Assembly (NCBI GenBank): GCA_904397865.1
Contig: CAJFOS010000002.1
Span: 1 to 64,000 of the forward strand
Direction: 5' to 3'
Origin: Candidatus Allochristensenella caecavium
Lineage (GTDB): Bacteria; Bacillota; Clostridia; Christensenellales; QAND01
Length of the DNA: 64,000 bases
The position numbers and the translations under genes are program-made. Under the pieces are notes generated by a model that was not told the origin of the DNA, ran no database searches, and worked only from the letters and a program-made list of their open reading frames with translations. Each line of letters opens with the position of its first letter. The first letter of the stretch is position 1. Shown piece by piece: positions 51,876 to 62,549 of this stretch.

Positions 51876-54661
51876 CTCTTCTTGTTTTTGGCCACCTGTT
51901 CCGGCGTTCCTTTGGCCACAACCAATCCACCTCGATCGCCGCCTTCCGGCCCAAGGTCAATCAGGTAGTCCGCTGTTTTTATTACATCCAAGTTGTGTTC
52001 AATCACCACTACGGAATTTCCACCGTCCGTCAGCTTCTGCAAGATGCTGACCAGCCGGTCTACATCCGCCACATGCAGGCCCGTCGTCGGTTCGTCCAAA
52101 ATGTACATCGTACGGCCCGTGCTGCGCCGGGATAACTCTGTCGCCAGCTTCACGCGCTGGGCCTCACCGCCGGAAAGCGTCGTACTCGGCTGTCCAAGCT
52201 TGATGTATCCCAGGCCCACTTCCAACAACGTCCGCAATTTATTGGCAATCCGCGGCAACGGCGCAAAAAATTCGCATGCCTGTTCCACTGTCATATCCAA
52301 TACATCCGCTATCGTCTTTCCCTTGTAATGCACTTCCAGCGTTTCGCGGTTATACCGCTTGCCCTTGCAGACGTCACACGGCACGTATACGTCCGGCAAA
52401 AAATGCATTTCAATACGCACAATTCCATCGCCTTTACACGCTTCGCATCGGCCGCCCTTTACGTTAAAGCTGAAGCGGCTGTTCTTATAACCGCGCATCC
52501 GCGCCTCCTGCGTCTGCGCAAATACATCACGAATCAAATCAAACACGCCGGTATAAGTCGCTGGATTGCTCCGCGGCGTACGGCCGATGGGCGACTGGTC
52601 GATATCGATAACCTTATCCAGTTGCTCGATGCCCAAAATGGTGTCGTGTGCACCCGCATGCATACGCGCACCGTTAAGCTGATGTGCCAGCGATTTGTGC
52701 AAAATTTCATTTACCAGGCTGCTCTTGCCGCTGCCGGATACCCCTGTTACACATGTAAAGACCCCCAGCGGAATATCCACGTCAATATGCCGCAGATTGT
52801 TCTGTGCCGCACCTTTAATTTGTAACCAGCCACTCGGTTCTCTGCGCGTTTTCGGAACCGCAATCTGTTTGCGCCCGCTCAGATACGCGCCGGTGATAGA
52901 TGTCGGACACGCTTCAATGTCCGCTACCGTACCCTGGGCTACCAGTTGCCCGCCGTGCTCACCTGCACCTGGGCCGATATCCACAATCTGGTCTGCTGCA
53001 CGCATGGTGTCCTCATCATGTTCCACCACAATCAGCGTATTTCCCAAATCACGCAGGTTTTTCAACGTTCCAAGCAGTTTATCGTTATCCCGTTGGTGCA
53101 GCCCAATGCTCGGCTCATCCAGAATATACAGCACTCCTGTCAAATGCGACCCAATCTGTGTTGCCAGACGGATACGCTGTGCCTCGCCGCCGGAGAGCGT
53201 GTAGGCTGTACGCGACAGCGTCATGTAATCCAGCCCTACATCGACCAAAAAACCCAGCCGCTCCTGAATTTCTTTGAGAATACGGCCTGCAATCATCTGC
53301 TCCCGTTCGGTCAACACCAGTTCGTTTAAAAACTTGCTGGAATCGCGCACGCTCATATCGCTTAACTGTGCGATATTCAGTCCCCCCACCGTGACGCCCA
53401 GCACTTCGGGTTTTAACCGTGCGCCGTGGCATGTGGGGCATGGAATGGCCTGCATCAGCGTCTCCAGTTCCTCTTTCATACTCTCGCTCTGCGTTTCACG
53501 CTGCCGGCGTTCAATGTTCGGGATAATCCCTTCAAAAGCACTCATAAAGGTACCGCTGCCAAATTCACGGTTGTATTCCACCTTCACCTTTTCTCCGCCC
53601 GTGCCATACAGAAAGATGTCCACTACCTTCTGCGGCAGGTCTTTAATCGGTGTATCCATTGAAAATCCATAATGCTTGGACAGTGCCGTAAAATAAGCAT
53701 CCGCCATGCTGTTCGGGGCCGATGTATCCCATCCGGATACACGGATAGCCCCTTCGCGCAGCGTTTTGGTCTTGTCCGGAATAATCAAATCCGGGTCCAC
53801 CTTCATCATCGTTCCCAGGCCCGAACAATCCGGGCAGGCTCCGAATGGACTGTTGAACGAAAACATGCGCGGGGTCAATTCCTCCATGGAGATATTGCAA
53901 TCCGGACACGCATAGTTGCTGGACAGCATCATCTCGGTTCCATCATCCGCATTCCGGATGATAACAATCCCGCCAGAAAGCGACAGCGCCGTTTCCAAAC
54001 TGTCCACCAGACGGCCCTGCATATCGTCCCGCACCACAATGCGGTCTACCACCGCTGCGATATGATGCTTCTTGTTCTTTTCCAGTTTGATGTCATCTGC
54101 CAGGTCCATCTGTTCGCCATCGACCCATGCACGTACAAAGCCGCCCTTGCGCAAATCCTCAAACACTTTGACGTGTTCGCCTTTGCGCCCGCGGATGATG
54201 GGGGCCAGTATTAGAATGCGCGTTTTTTCGCCCAACGCCATAATGGCGTCCACCATCTGGTCCACACTCTGCTGCTGAATCGGACGCCCGCACTTGGGGC
54301 AATGCGGTTGGCCAATCCGCGCATATAGCAAGCGCAGATAATCGTGTACTTCCGTCACCGTCCCCACCGTTGAACGCGGGTTGCGCGACGTCGTCTTTTG
54401 GTCGATGGAAATTGCCGGCGACAAACCGTCAATGGAATCGACGTCCGGCTTGTCCATCTGTCCCAAAAACATACGTGCATAAGAGGACAGCGATTCTACA
54501 TACCGCCGCTGTCCTTCCGCATAAATCGTATCAAAAGCCAAACTGCTCTTGCCGCTGCCGCTCAGGCCTGTGAAAACAATCAGTTTATCGCGTGGAATCG
54601 TTAAATCCACATCTTTGAGATTATGTTGGCGTGCGCCTTTAATGATGATATTTTCGTTCAT
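51824..54661 (-). CDS. uvrA: Excinuclease ABC subunit A
   Basis: Damage-recognition ATPase of nucleotide excision repair, 945 aa. Two ABC modules with Walker [10 protein letters not shown] (near residue 31) and GVSGSGKSS (near 645), and LSGGEAQR signatures in both halves. Zinc modules: the first CPDC pair around 253-280, and the second CEACKGDG...CDVCKGKR near 738-764. It overlaps uvrB by four bases (54658-54661). The C terminus extends across the convergent LysM gene end. Confidence 0.98.
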   Translation of the reverse strand: MNENIIIKGARQHNLKDVDLTIPRDKLIVFTGLSGSGKSSLAFDTIYAEGQRRYVESLSSYARMFLGQMDKPDVDSIDGLSPAISIDQKTTSRNPRSTVGTVTEVHDYLRLLYARIGQPHCPKCGRPIQQQSVDQMVDAIMALGEKTRILILAPIIRGRKGEHVKVFEDLRKGGFVRAWVDGEQMDLADDIKLEKNKKHHIAAVVDRIVVRDDMQGRLVDSLETALSLSGGIVIIRNADDGTEMMLSSNYACPDCNISMEELTPRMFSFNSPFGACPDCSGLGTMMKVDPDLIIPDKTKTLREGAIRVSGWDTSAPNSMADAYFTALSKHYGFSMDTPIKDLPQKVVDIFLYGTGGEKVKVEYNREFGSGTFMSAFEGIIPNIERRQRETQSESMKEELETLMQAIPCPTCHGARLKPEVLGVTVGGLNIAQLSDMSVRDSSKFLNELVLTEREQMIAGRILKEIQERLGFLVDVGLDYMTLSRTAYTLSGGEAQRIRLATQIGSHLTGVLYILDEPSIGLHQRDNDKLLGTLKNLRDLGNTLIVVEHDEDTMRAADQIVDIGPGAGEHGGQLVAQGTVADIEACPTSITGAYLSGRKQIAVPKTRREPSGWLQIKGAAQNNLRHIDVDIPLGVFTCVTGVSGSGKSSLVNEILHKSLAHQLNGARMHAGAHDTILGIEQLDKVIDIDQSPIGRTPRSNPATYTGVFDLIRDVFAQTQEARMRGYKNSRFSFNVKGGRCEACKGDGIVRIEMHFLPDVYVPCDVCKGKRYNRETLEVHYKGKTIADVLDMTVEQACEFFAPLPRIANKLRTLLEVGLGYIKLGQPSTTLSGGEAQRVKLATELSRRSTGRTMYILDEPTTGLHVADVDRLVSILQKLTDGGNSVVVIEHNLDVIKTADYLIDLGPEGGDRGGLVVAKGTPEQVAKNKKSYTGQYLQPMLARASRT

Positions 54662-56679
54662 CGTCTTGTTTTTCTTCCCCCTGTGAACCGTTTTCCCTTC
54701 TGTTTTTGCGGCGGGCGGCCGTCACGCAGCGTGGCAATGCCATCGCGCAGGCGGGCTGCACGTTCGAAATCCAGTTCTGCCGCTGCCTGCTTCATCTCTT
54801 CTTCCATCAGATGAATGCGCATTGCCACCTGCTCTGCATCCATTTTGGATAGGATATCCTTTTGCTCCTTCTGCGTCGCCGAACGTGAAATTTCCAACAC
54901 CTCATGTACGTTCTTTACCACGCTCTTGGGCTGGATATGATGCTCCTGGTTATACGCCATCTGAATACTGCGGCGGCGTTCCGTTTCGTCAATAGCGCGC
55001 TGCATGCTGTCTGTAACTTTATCCGCATACATAATCACGCGGCCGTCTACATTGCGCGCCGCACGCCCAATGGTCTGAATTAACGATGTGGTACTGCGTA
55101 GATACCCTTCCTTATCGGCGTCCAAAATGGCTACCAGCCCCACTTCCGGCAAATCCAGCCCTTCGCGCAGCAGGTTGATTCCCACCAGCACGTCAAATTC
55201 GCCCAACCGGAGGTCACGGATAATCTCCATCCGTTCCAGCGTCTCTGTATCCGAATGCATGTACCGTACCCGGAAATCCAGTTCCTCCAGGTACTCCGTC
55301 AGCCGTTCGGCCATTTTTTTAGTCAGTGTTGTCGCCAACACGCGGTATCCCTTTTCCACCGTCGCGCGAATCTGTCCCAGTAGGTCGTCGATTTGTCCTT
55401 CCGCGGGGCGCACCTCCACTGGCGGGTCCACCAAGCCCGTTGGCCGGATAATCTGTTCCACCACCTGGGTACTTTCCTTCATTTCAAATTCGCCCGGCGT
55501 CGCACTGACAAATACCGTCTGGTTCAGCCGCTCGTAAAATTCTTCAAATTTCAGCGGCCGGTTGTCATAAGCCGCCGGAAGCCGAAACCCATACTGAACC
55601 AGTGCGTCCTTGCGCGAAAAATCGCCCTTGTACATGGCACGAATCTGCGGAATGGTCACATGGCTCTCATCGATAAACAGCAGAAAATCTTTGGGAAAAT
55701 AATCCAGCAGCGTATAGGGGGGGGCCCCCGGTTTGCGGCCATCGAAATAGCGCGAATAGTTTTCAATCCCGCTGCAAAAACCAATCTCCCGCATCATTTC
55801 CAAATCAAACTGCGTGCGCTGTTCAATCCGTTGCGCCTCCAGCAACAAGTCCTTGTCCCGGAATTCCTTCACCCGTTTGTGCATATCCGCTTCAATCTGC
55901 CCCATCGCACCCATTAAATTTTCCTGCGAAGTCGCATAGTGGGTCGCTGGGAACACCGCAAAATGGTCCAAAATCGTCAGCGCCGTTCCTGTCAACGGGT
56001 CAATTTCGCTGATGCGTTCAATCTCATCGCCAAAAAATTCCACGCGAATTGCCTTTTCGCTATGGCTGGCCGGAAAAATTTCCAACACATCGCCCCGCGC
56101 GCGGAACGTACCGCGTACAAAGTTGATGTCGTTGCGCTCATATTGGATTTCCACCAGATTGCGCATGATATCGTCCCGTTCTCGCCGCATTCCCGGGCGC
56201 AGCGAAATGGACATGTTCATATATTCCTCCGGGTCGCCCAGCGCATAGATGCACGAAACGCTCGCGACAATAATTACATCGCGTCGTTCATTGAGCGCGC
56301 TGGTCGCGCTGTGGCGCATTTTATCAATCTCATCATTGACCATTGCCGTCTTTTCGATATAAATATCACGGCTGGGAATATATGCCTCCGGCTGGTAATA
56401 ATCGTAATAACTAACAAAATACTGCACCGAGCTGTCCGGAAAAAATTCCCGAAACTCACTGCACAGCTGTGCTGCCAGCGTCTTGTTGTGCGCGATGACC
56501 AGCGTCGGCTTTTGCACCCGTTCAATCACCTTAGCCATTGTAAACGTTTTGCCGCTGCCCGTCACACCCAGCAGCACCTGGTTCTTATCGCCCCGTTCAA
56601 TGCCCCGGACAAGTTCATCAATCGCATGGGGCTGGTCGCCCTGCGGTTCAAATGGACTATGTACGCGAAACGTCCCCAT
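54658..56679 (-). CDS. uvrB: Excinuclease ABC subunit B
   Basis: Helicase-like damage-verification subunit, 673 aa. Walker [10 protein letters not shown] near residue 39; the beta-hairpin region [20 protein letters not shown] (about 92-112); helicase motif [11 protein letters not shown] near 545; and a C-terminal UVR coiled-coil motif for UvrC/UvrA contact (about 625-660, [22 protein letters not shown]). AGGAGGAGAAAG precedes the ATG. Gene order uvrB-uvrA under one SOS-like promoter. Confidence 0.98.
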   Translation of the reverse strand: MGTFRVHSPFEPQGDQPHAIDELVRGIERGDKNQVLLGVTGSGKTFTMAKVIERVQKPTLVIAHNKTLAAQLCSEFREFFPDSSVQYFVSYYDYYQPEAYIPSRDIYIEKTAMVNDEIDKMRHSATSALNERRDVIIVASVSCIYALGDPEEYMNMSISLRPGMRRERDDIMRNLVEIQYERNDINFVRGTFRARGDVLEIFPASHSEKAIRVEFFGDEIERISEIDPLTGTALTILDHFAVFPATHYATSQENLMGAMGQIEADMHKRVKEFRDKDLLLEAQRIEQRTQFDLEMMREIGFCSGIENYSRYFDGRKPGAPPYTLLDYFPKDFLLFIDESHVTIPQIRAMYKGDFSRKDALVQYGFRLPAAYDNRPLKFEEFYERLNQTVFVSATPGEFEMKESTQVVEQIIRPTGLVDPPVEVRPAEGQIDDLLGQIRATVEKGYRVLATTLTKKMAERLTEYLEELDFRVRYMHSDTETLERMEIIRDLRLGEFDVLVGINLLREGLDLPEVGLVAILDADKEGYLRSTTSLIQTIGRAARNVDGRVIMYADKVTDSMQRAIDETERRRSIQMAYNQEHHIQPKSVVKNVHEVLEISRSATQKEQKDILSKMDAEQVAMRIHLMEEEMKQAAAELDFERAARLRDGIATLRDGRPPQKQKGKRFTGGRKTRR

Positions 56680-56714
56680 CTTTCTCCTCCTGTCTTGGAT
56701 GGCATAGTGCTATT

Positions 56715-56742
56715 ATTGTACCAAATTCTTTTTTATTTTCAA
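56715..56742 (-). promoter_or_regulatory. uvrBA promoter
   Basis: On the minus strand a -35 TTGAAA (56742-56737), 16-base spacer and -10 TACAAT (56720-56715), about 36 bases before the uvrB ATG. Confidence 0.8.
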
Positions 56743-56748
56743 CCATAA

Positions 56749-56768
56749 ATACGAAAATTTGTTCGTAT
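56749..56768 (-). promoter_or_regulatory. LexA (SOS) box upstream of uvrBA
   Basis: ATACGAA-N6-TTCGTAT palindrome. Read on the minus strand, the core CGAACAAATTTTCG differs from the Gram-positive LexA box CGAAC-N4-GTTCG by one base. It ends six bases upstream of the -35, a suitable place for a repressor. Confidence 0.75.
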
Positions 56769-56820
56769 TTTTAAAATCTTTTCCTTTTGCATACTGCCGT
56801 ATCCCCACCAGGCCCGCCGT

Positions 56821-56850
56821 AAAAAAGAAGCGGGCTCATCGCCCGCTTCT
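56821..56850 (-). terminator. Terminator of the coaX-hom-tautomerase operon
   Basis: AGAAGCGGGC pairs with GCCCGCTTCT around a five-base loop, followed by TTTTTT on the minus strand, immediately after the tautomerase stop. Confidence 0.9.
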
Positions 56851-56851
56851 T

Positions 56852-57109
56852 TTATTCTTCTTCCAGTTCCGCCAACGCTTCTTCCAGCCCGTGTGATGGA
56901 ATCACAATCCACTGTTTTTTGTCCACCAGTTCCTTGTTTTTAATCACATCGTTCCAGTCTTCTTTGGCAATTTCTTCAAACGAAATCGTATAAGCCGTCA
57001 GCGGGGTGTTCGTCTCTTCGCTGACCAACTTACCCACTTTAGCGCAAAGCGCGCGCTTTTGTTTGGCATTCAGCTTGTCGGGATAATCCCGGATAACAAT
57101 ATGGGGCAT
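56852..57109 (-). CDS. 4-oxalocrotonate tautomerase family protein
   Basis: 85 aa. The N terminus MPHIVIRDYPDKLNAKQKRALCAKVGKLVSEETN matches the tautomerase superfamily, in which the amino-terminal proline (P2) is the catalytic base after Met removal. The length is between 4-OT (62) and PptA-like proteins (~77). Substrate unknown. It follows hom by 13 bases, probably in the same transcript, though with no obvious pathway link. Confidence 0.82.
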   Translation of the reverse strand: MPHIVIRDYPDKLNAKQKRALCAKVGKLVSEETNTPLTAYTISFEEIAKEDWNDVIKNKELVDKKQWIVIPSHGLEEALAELEEE

Positions 57110-57122
57110 GTTTCATTCCTCC

Positions 57123-58391
57123 TTATTTTTCCACACGGATGATACTCACCGCGGAGATTTCCGGCATCTGTTTGATGCGCTCAATCGCTTTCATGCAGGC
57201 GGATTCATGCGTGCGGTGCGTGACAAACACCACCGGCACCTTGCCTTCTTCCCGTTCGCCTTTTTGCATCACCGCTTCGATGCTCACGCCGCATTCGGCC
57301 AGAATCGTGGCCGCCTTTGCCAGCACGCCGGGCGTATCGACCGCCATGGTGTGGATGAAATACGCGCTTTCCCAGTCACGGGCTACCTGTACCGTCGGCG
57401 CACCCGGCGCTACAAACGGATAACGGCGGTGCTTGCTGACCTGGAAGGCATTGAGCACATCCGATACCACTGCGCTTGCGGTAGGCAAATCGCCCGCGCC
57501 GCGGCCATAAAGCATCATTTCACCCAGGGCATTGGCATCAATAAAGACGGCGTTAAACGGTCCGTTCACCGAACAGAGCGGATGCTCCAGCGGCAGCATC
57601 GTCGGGTGCACACGCACCTGCAGTTCATCTCCAACCATTTTGCCAATCGCCAGCAGTTTGATTCCAAAGCCCAGGTCGTGTGCAATTTTGACATCTTCCG
57701 CCTTGATTTGTGAAATCCCTTCCCGGTGAATATCCTCCACCTTGACACGCTTTCCAAATGCAAGCGAAGCGAGAATCGCTAATTTAAATTGTGCGTCGTA
57801 TCCCTCCACGTCATTGGTCGGGTCCGCTTCCGCATATCCCAGCTCCTGCGCCTGACGCAGGACTTGGTCATATCCCAGCCCTTCATTGCTCATCTTGCTG
57901 AGGATATAGTTCGTCGTCCCGTTGATGATGCCTTTGATGCCGTGAATCTGGTTGGCGTTCAAACTGTCGGTCACCGCTTTAATCACCGGCACTGCTCCGG
58001 CCACCGCCGCTTCAAAGTACAGCCCCGCTCCGGTCTGTGCCGCCGCCTGCTCCAGCTCCTCCCAATATTTAGACACCAGTTCTTTGTTGGCTGTTACATA
58101 CGTCTTTCCCGCGCGCAGCGCAGCGAGTGCATATGTTTTGGCCGGCTCGATGCCGCCCATCGCTTCTGCTACCACTTCGACCGAATCATCATTCAAAATC
58201 ACGGAGAAATCATCCGTCACCACATCCTGCGGTACGCCCGGCCGGTTTTTCTTTGTATCCCGCACCAATACATGCGCAATTTCCAGTTCAATTCCGGATT
58301 GCTGTGCCATATAGGCACCGTTCTCGGCAATCAGTTTGCATACGCCGGAACCAACCGTGCCCGCACCCAATACGGCAATTCGTTTTTTCAT
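57123..58391 (-). CDS. hom: Homoserine dehydrogenase with ACT domain
   Basis: NAD(P)-dependent reduction of aspartate semialdehyde to homoserine, 422 aa. Rossmann GAGTVGSGVCKL (residues 9-20); catalytic region with KTYVTANKELVSKYW and GIINGTTNYILSKM; DPTNDVEGYDAQFKLAILA; and the C-terminal ACT domain (about 345-422) for threonine feedback. It overlaps coaX by four bases. Supplies homoserine to the MetY route and to threonine synthesis. Confidence 0.97.
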   Translation of the reverse strand: MKKRIAVLGAGTVGSGVCKLIAENGAYMAQQSGIELEIAHVLVRDTKKNRPGVPQDVVTDDFSVILNDDSVEVVAEAMGGIEPAKTYALAALRAGKTYVTANKELVSKYWEELEQAAAQTGAGLYFEAAVAGAVPVIKAVTDSLNANQIHGIKGIINGTTNYILSKMSNEGLGYDQVLRQAQELGYAEADPTNDVEGYDAQFKLAILASLAFGKRVKVEDIHREGISQIKAEDVKIAHDLGFGIKLLAIGKMVGDELQVRVHPTMLPLEHPLCSVNGPFNAVFIDANALGEMMLYGRGAGDLPTASAVVSDVLNAFQVSKHRRYPFVAPGAPTVQVARDWESAYFIHTMAVDTPGVLAKAATILAECGVSIEAVMQKGEREEGKVPVVFVTHRTHESACMKAIERIKQMPEISAVSIIRVEK

Positions 58392-59167
58392 TGTTTTTCC
58401 TCCGTCATCGTTTTTTCATATATCAACTGTAAGCCTTTAAGCGTCAACAGTTTGTCCGCAATATCGATATATTTACTCTCGCCTGCAATCACATCGGACA
58501 ACCCGCCCGCAGCAATTACCTTGCAAGGCCCCATCTCCTGCTGCATGCGTTCAATCACATGGTCGGCCAAGCCCGTGAAACCGAATAACACGCCTGCCTG
58601 CATCGCGTCAACGGTGTTGGTTGCCACTGCGGTTTTGGGCTGAATCAGGTCAAATCGATGCAGCTGCGCCGCCCGCGATACCAGCGCATCCGTAGCGCTG
58701 CGGATACCGGGCGCAATCGCACCGCCCAGGAAAGTTCCCTCTGCGTCGACGGCGCCAAAGGTTGTCGCCGTACCAAAATCCACGGTAATGCACGGGCCTC
58801 CATATAAATGCCATGCACCTACTGCATTGGCAATACGGTCTGCCCCCAGCTCACTGGGCACATCATAACAAATCTGCAATCCTGCCGTTGTTTCATGGCT
58901 GACAAACAGCGGGTCCAGGGAAAAAAACGTATGGAACATCCGTTCCAACGTATAATTAATACCCGGACTGACGCTGGAAATGATGACCCCATCCATCTGC
59001 GCCGGCGCATATCCCAAATGCTTGAGAAATTGCATCAGTTGAATGCCGTATTCATCGCTGCTCTTTTCCCTGTCCGTCGAAAACCGCCAGGAGGACAACA
59101 GCGTACGGTCCTCAAATAGGCCAATTTTAATATTCGAGTTGCCTACATCCACAGCTAATAGCAACAT
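58388..59167 (-). CDS. coaX: Type III pantothenate kinase
   Basis: First step of CoA synthesis, 259 aa. ASKHA fold with phosphate-1 DVGNSNIKIGLFE (residues 6-18), GADRIANAVGAW with the catalytic Asp, and phosphate-2 TVDFGTATTFGAVD. Type III enzymes escape CoA feedback inhibition. AAGGAGCCCTTT precedes the ATG. First gene of coaX-hom-tautomerase. Confidence 0.96.
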   Translation of the reverse strand: MLLLAVDVGNSNIKIGLFEDRTLLSSWRFSTDREKSSDEYGIQLMQFLKHLGYAPAQMDGVIISSVSPGINYTLERMFHTFFSLDPLFVSHETTAGLQICYDVPSELGADRIANAVGAWHLYGGPCITVDFGTATTFGAVDAEGTFLGGAIAPGIRSATDALVSRAAQLHRFDLIQPKTAVATNTVDAMQAGVLFGFTGLADHVIERMQQEMGPCKVIAAGGLSDVIAGESKYIDIADKLLTLKGLQLIYEKTMTEEKQ

Positions 59168-59295
59168 AAAGGGCTCCTTCTTGTTGAGCCACAGCGCCTG
59201 CAGACCGCCCTGTGCTCAACGTTCGTCCATCGTCGTTTTTTTCATCGCTTCCTATCATGCCTTTTGATTCTGGCATGATTGTACAGGATTGTAGT

Positions 59296-59324
59296 ATTAT
59301 ACCAGTTCTTTGCGTTTTACACAA
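59296..59324 (-). promoter_or_regulatory. Promoter of the coaX-hom-tautomerase operon
   Basis: On the minus strand a -35 TTGTGT (59324-59319), 17-base spacer and perfect -10 TATAAT (59301-59296), leaving an about 125-base leader. The leader contains an ATGCC/GGCAT hairpin around 59253-59275. No known riboswitch is recognised in it. Confidence 0.75.
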
Positions 59325-59372
59325 TCCACTTGTGCTTCACTCCCCGCTCTCACCCTGTAGACAAAATGCATA

Positions 59373-59394
59373 AAAGCCACCCCGGGGTGGCTTT
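59373..59394 (-). terminator. Probable terminator of the GNAT gene
   Basis: A perfect 22-base palindrome AAAGCCACCCC/GGGGTGGCTTT with only a short T tract. It lies about 140 bases past the acetyltransferase stop, so it may be a weak or processing element. Confidence 0.55.
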
Positions 59395-59536
59395 GGATAA
59401 AACATACGCTTGCAATCTCTGCCCTTTTGTCCAACGATGCTCTTTTTTCCATCAGCATCCGCACGTGTTCTCCATACAAGAACCGCTATATTCTGTCTGT
59501 ATCCGGTTTTCGGTTCCCTTGTGTATGCTCGCTCCG

Positions 59537-60130
59537 TTATACTTGGTCTTCTATAAAACGTACAGCTGCCTGCTCCCAATAGCCTTTATAGACGCGCGCC
59601 TGCTCGCCATCCAAGTTCATCTGATACATGCGGAACGTCACGCAGATATCCTTGGGCTGCCACTGTTCTTCATAAGAATAGCAATATTGCATACCCAAAC
59701 GTTTCATCACACCGCCGCTGCGTGGATTCCGTACGTCGTGCGTTGCGGTGATATATGCAAAACCATCCTGCTTAAGCTGTTCAATGACCGCACGGCCCGC
59801 TTCGCTTACAATCCCCCTATGCCAAAATTCCTTGCGCAGCGCATACCCAAAATCATGGCCTTCCTCCATGCTCACATGCACATACCCAATGGGCACGTTA
59901 TCCTCTTTCAGGCAGATGGCGTAGCGGTATCCCTGGGGCTGCCGGTATGCGTTTTCATATCGCTGAATGAACAAATCCCGCGCCTGCTCCAACGATTGTA
60001 TCGGAAACCATGGCAGATAGGTATTGGTTTCTTTGTCTCCATAAATCGCCAGCAATGCCGGTATATCCTGTCTTGCAAATGGACGTAGAATCAATCGTTC
60101 CGTCTGCAGCGTCGGCGTATTCATCCCCAT
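59537..60130 (-). CDS. GNAT N-acetyltransferase (RimJ/RimL type)
   Basis: 197 aa. Family start TERLILRPFARQDIPALLAIYGD; acetyl-CoA region FGYALRKEFWHRGIVSEAGRAVIEQL; and C-terminal YITATHDVRNPRSGGVMKRLGMQYCYSYEEQW. AAAAGGGG lies before the ATG at 60130. Substrate unknown; the family includes ribosomal-protein and drug acetyltransferases. Monocistronic. Confidence 0.9.
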   Translation of the reverse strand: MGMNTPTLQTERLILRPFARQDIPALLAIYGDKETNTYLPWFPIQSLEQARDLFIQRYENAYRQPQGYRYAICLKEDNVPIGYVHVSMEEGHDFGYALRKEFWHRGIVSEAGRAVIEQLKQDGFAYITATHDVRNPRSGGVMKRLGMQYCYSYEEQWQPKDICVTFRMYQMNLDGEQARVYKGYWEQAAVRFIEDQV

Positions 60131-60323
60131 GCGAACCCCTTTTCTGCTCTTTTTTCTGTATTATTTATTGTATCCGGCATCTGCCGTTTCCGCAACCAGC
60201 GATGTCTTTACTCTGTCCATAAAAAGGGGCCGCCCACGGGTAAATCATGCTACAATAAAAAAACGGTGCTCACGCATCCGTTTTGCCCCGTCCTTGCTGT
60301 ATCGTAAAAAAGGAGGCGTTTGC

Positions 60324-60851
60324 ATGCAGCATGTCGTCGTTACCCCCTATCGTGCACAGTGGCCCCTGCTCTATCAACAGGAAGCGGAAACGCTGCGTGC
60401 CGTTCTGGCAGATAACCTTGTCGCTATTCACCATATTGGAAGCACGGCTGTGCCCGGGCTCTGTGCCAAACCCATCATCGATATCATGCCCGTAGTATAC
60501 CGGATTGATGCCGTTGATTCCTATAATGAATCCTTCCAGCGGCTCGGTTATGAGGTCATGGGCGCCTTCGGTATCCCCGGGCGCCGCTATCTGCGCAAAG
60601 GCGGGACGGAACGCACGCATCAGGTGCATATCTTTGGTCTGCAAAATGCGCACGATATTCGCCGTCATCTGGCGGTACGGGATTATCTGCACACTCATCC
60701 CGCACGCGCACATGCTTATGGAACGCTCAAGCAATCCCTCGCCCTGCAATATCCTTGGGATATCGAAGCCTATTGCAATGGAAAAGATGCATTTGTCCAA
60801 CAACTGGAACAAGATGCGCTCGCCTGGCAGGCTGCGCAATCCGTTCGTTAA
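60324..60851 (+). CDS. GrpB/UPF0157 family protein
   Basis: 175 aa from the ATG at 60324, with AAAGGAGG seven bases upstream. GrpB nucleotidyltransferase-fold motifs: HHIGSTAVPGLCAKPIIDIMPVV (about 34-56), RTHQVHIFGLQNAHDIRRHLAVRDYL and the C-terminal Y-x-KDAF helix. The family is related to the nucleotidyltransferase superfamily and its activity is not established. A plausible extended -10 (ATGCTACAAT, 60248-60257) lies upstream. Its end overlaps convergent tspO by four bases. Confidence 0.92.
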   Translation: MQHVVVTPYRAQWPLLYQQEAETLRAVLADNLVAIHHIGSTAVPGLCAKPIIDIMPVVYRIDAVDSYNESFQRLGYEVMGAFGIPGRRYLRKGGTERTHQVHIFGLQNAHDIRRHLAVRDYLHTHPARAHAYGTLKQSLALQYPWDIEAYCNGKDAFVQQLEQDALAWQAAQSVR

Positions 60852-61315
60852 TTGCTCATGTAAATCGCATAATTGAGCACCAGTGCAAAAGCTGACCAGA
60901 ATACCAGCGGCAATAGCGCTATGCCCGCTTTGGTGTCGCGCGCAAACGCTTGGCGTGCCGTCCATGCGCCGCAGGCCAGGACCGCAACCAAAATCAACGT
61001 CCCCGCTCCCGGATTATGCAGATAAAAAAAGGCAAAATTCCACAGGGAAGTCAACACCAGCGTCAGTCCGTATCCCCAAAGGATTGCATAGCTTTTGCCC
61101 TGAATCGCCCAGAAGATGGACAGCGCCGTCCATGCATATACCACCGCCCATACGATGCCGAATACCATATCCGGCGGCATAAACGCGGGCTTGGCCAAAT
61201 CCATAAACCATTGGCTGTGCGGGTCGGTAAATGCGGTGGAAAGCAGCGCGCTGGCGCCCACTATGCCAATGGCAATCAACACCCGTATCCCTGTCTGTTT
61301 GGTCTGTTCTTTCAT
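60848..61315 (-). CDS. tspO: TspO/MBR family membrane protein
   Basis: 155 aa, five predicted membrane helices. TspO pattern: KPAFMPPDMVFGIVWAVVYAWTALSIFWAIQG (about 42-73), LTSLWNFAFFYLHNPGAGTLI (about 87-108) and LLPLVFWSAFALVLNYAIY near the end. The family binds porphyrins and other tetrapyrroles and helps in stress responses. GGGGGAGCCGAG precedes the ATG. Confidence 0.92.
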   Translation of the reverse strand: MKEQTKQTGIRVLIAIGIVGASALLSTAFTDPHSQWFMDLAKPAFMPPDMVFGIVWAVVYAWTALSIFWAIQGKSYAILWGYGLTLVLTSLWNFAFFYLHNPGAGTLILVAVLACGAWTARQAFARDTKAGIALLPLVFWSAFALVLNYAIYMSN

Positions 61316-61382
61316 CTCGGCTCCCCCTCTGGTTTATGGTATTGTGTATTTGTTTTCAGTATGTATCAAAGGAGGCAATTCC

Positions 61383-62507
61383 ATGCAGATATTGATTGCG
61401 CCGGATAAATTCAAAGGTTCTTTGACCGCTTCTCAAGCTGCCCGCGCCATAGCCGATGGTCTGCATCAGGCTCATCCGGATTGGAAGCTGGACTGTGCGC
61501 CTCTTGCTGACGGCGGGGACGGCACGCTGGATGCCATTGAATCTGCCTTGGGCGGCACACGGCACACCTGTACTGTTACAGGCCCGCTTGGTTCCCCTGT
61601 CCAAGCCTCCTATCTGATTTTGCCTGATGGGCATACCGCTGTAATAGAAACAGCGCAGGCCTGCGGCCTTTCTCTTTTCCCCGCCGCACAGCGCGACCCG
61701 CTTCGTGCGACGACATATGGTGTTGGCCAACTGCTTGGCTACGCCGTTGACCACGGATGCACGCGGGCGCTCGTTGGCCTCGGCGGCAGCGCCACCAACG
61801 ATGGCGGACTTGGTTTTTTGGCTGCACTTGGCGCGCGCTTGACCGACGCATACGGGCGCGACATATCGTCTTTTGACCCGCAGTCGCTTTTAAAGCTTGC
61901 GCATATCGACCTTTCGCCCGCCTTGGCCCGTCTCGCTCATACCACCCTCGAAATCCTCTGTGATGTACAAAATCCCCTTTGCGGTCCGCAAGGGGCGACC
62001 GCCGTATTTGGCCCACAGAAAGGGGTTACACCTGCCCAATTGCCTCTGTTGGACCACGCACTTTTTCAATGGGGGCAGCTGTTGGAATACGCAACCGGCC
62101 GGGCCGTATGTTGCCGGCCCGGTGCAGGGGCTGCAGGCGGGTTGGGTGCCGCGCTGCTTTCTTTGGGGGGCATATGGCACAGCGGCGTCAGCTACCTGAT
62201 GCATCTGGTTCATTGGAAGGACCGTATCGCATGTGCCGATATCGTTTTGACTGGCGAAGGCCGGCTGGACGCCTCCTCTCTGTTTGGCAAAGCTCCCTAC
62301 GCCGTTATGCAAAGCGCTGACGCCCATGGAATTCCCTGCTATGCTTTTTGCGGCGCCGTACAACCTTCTTTGCCCCCAGTCACGGGCCTTTCGCAGGCAT
62401 ATTGCATCGCGCCGCACCTTCCTGAATCAATACGTATCTCACAAGCAGCCTCACTCCTGCAGATGTGCGTCCATCGTTGGGCGCTACAGTTCCCTTTGGA
62501 ATCATAA
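61383..62507 (+). CDS. garK: Glycerate kinase
   Basis: ATP-dependent phosphorylation of D-glycerate (glycerate 2-kinase type), 374 aa from the ATG at 61383 with AAAGGAGGCAATTCC upstream. Family motifs: IAPDKFKGSLTASQAARAIADGL (residues 4-26), PLADGGDGTLDAI, LVGLGGSATNDGGLGFLAALGARL and VLTGEGRLDASSLFGKAPYAV. Normal length. It lies divergent from tspO and carries its own terminator. Confidence 0.96.
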   Translation: MQILIAPDKFKGSLTASQAARAIADGLHQAHPDWKLDCAPLADGGDGTLDAIESALGGTRHTCTVTGPLGSPVQASYLILPDGHTAVIETAQACGLSLFPAAQRDPLRATTYGVGQLLGYAVDHGCTRALVGLGGSATNDGGLGFLAALGARLTDAYGRDISSFDPQSLLKLAHIDLSPALARLAHTTLEILCDVQNPLCGPQGATAVFGPQKGVTPAQLPLLDHALFQWGQLLEYATGRAVCCRPGAGAAGGLGAALLSLGGIWHSGVSYLMHLVHWKDRIACADIVLTGEGRLDASSLFGKAPYAVMQSADAHGIPCYAFCGAVQPSLPPVTGLSQAYCIAPHLPESIRISQAASLLQMCVHRWALQFPLES

Positions 62508-62540
62508 AAAAAGAGAGCTGCGAATGCAGCCCTCTTTTTT
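62506..62540. terminator. Bidirectional terminator after garK
   Basis: AAAAAAGAG-GCTGC ... GCAGC-CTCTTTTTT stem with one mismatch and a GAAT-type loop, flanked by A and T tracts. It also serves the convergent small-protein gene. Confidence 0.85.
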
Positions 62541-62549
62541 ATCCATCTC

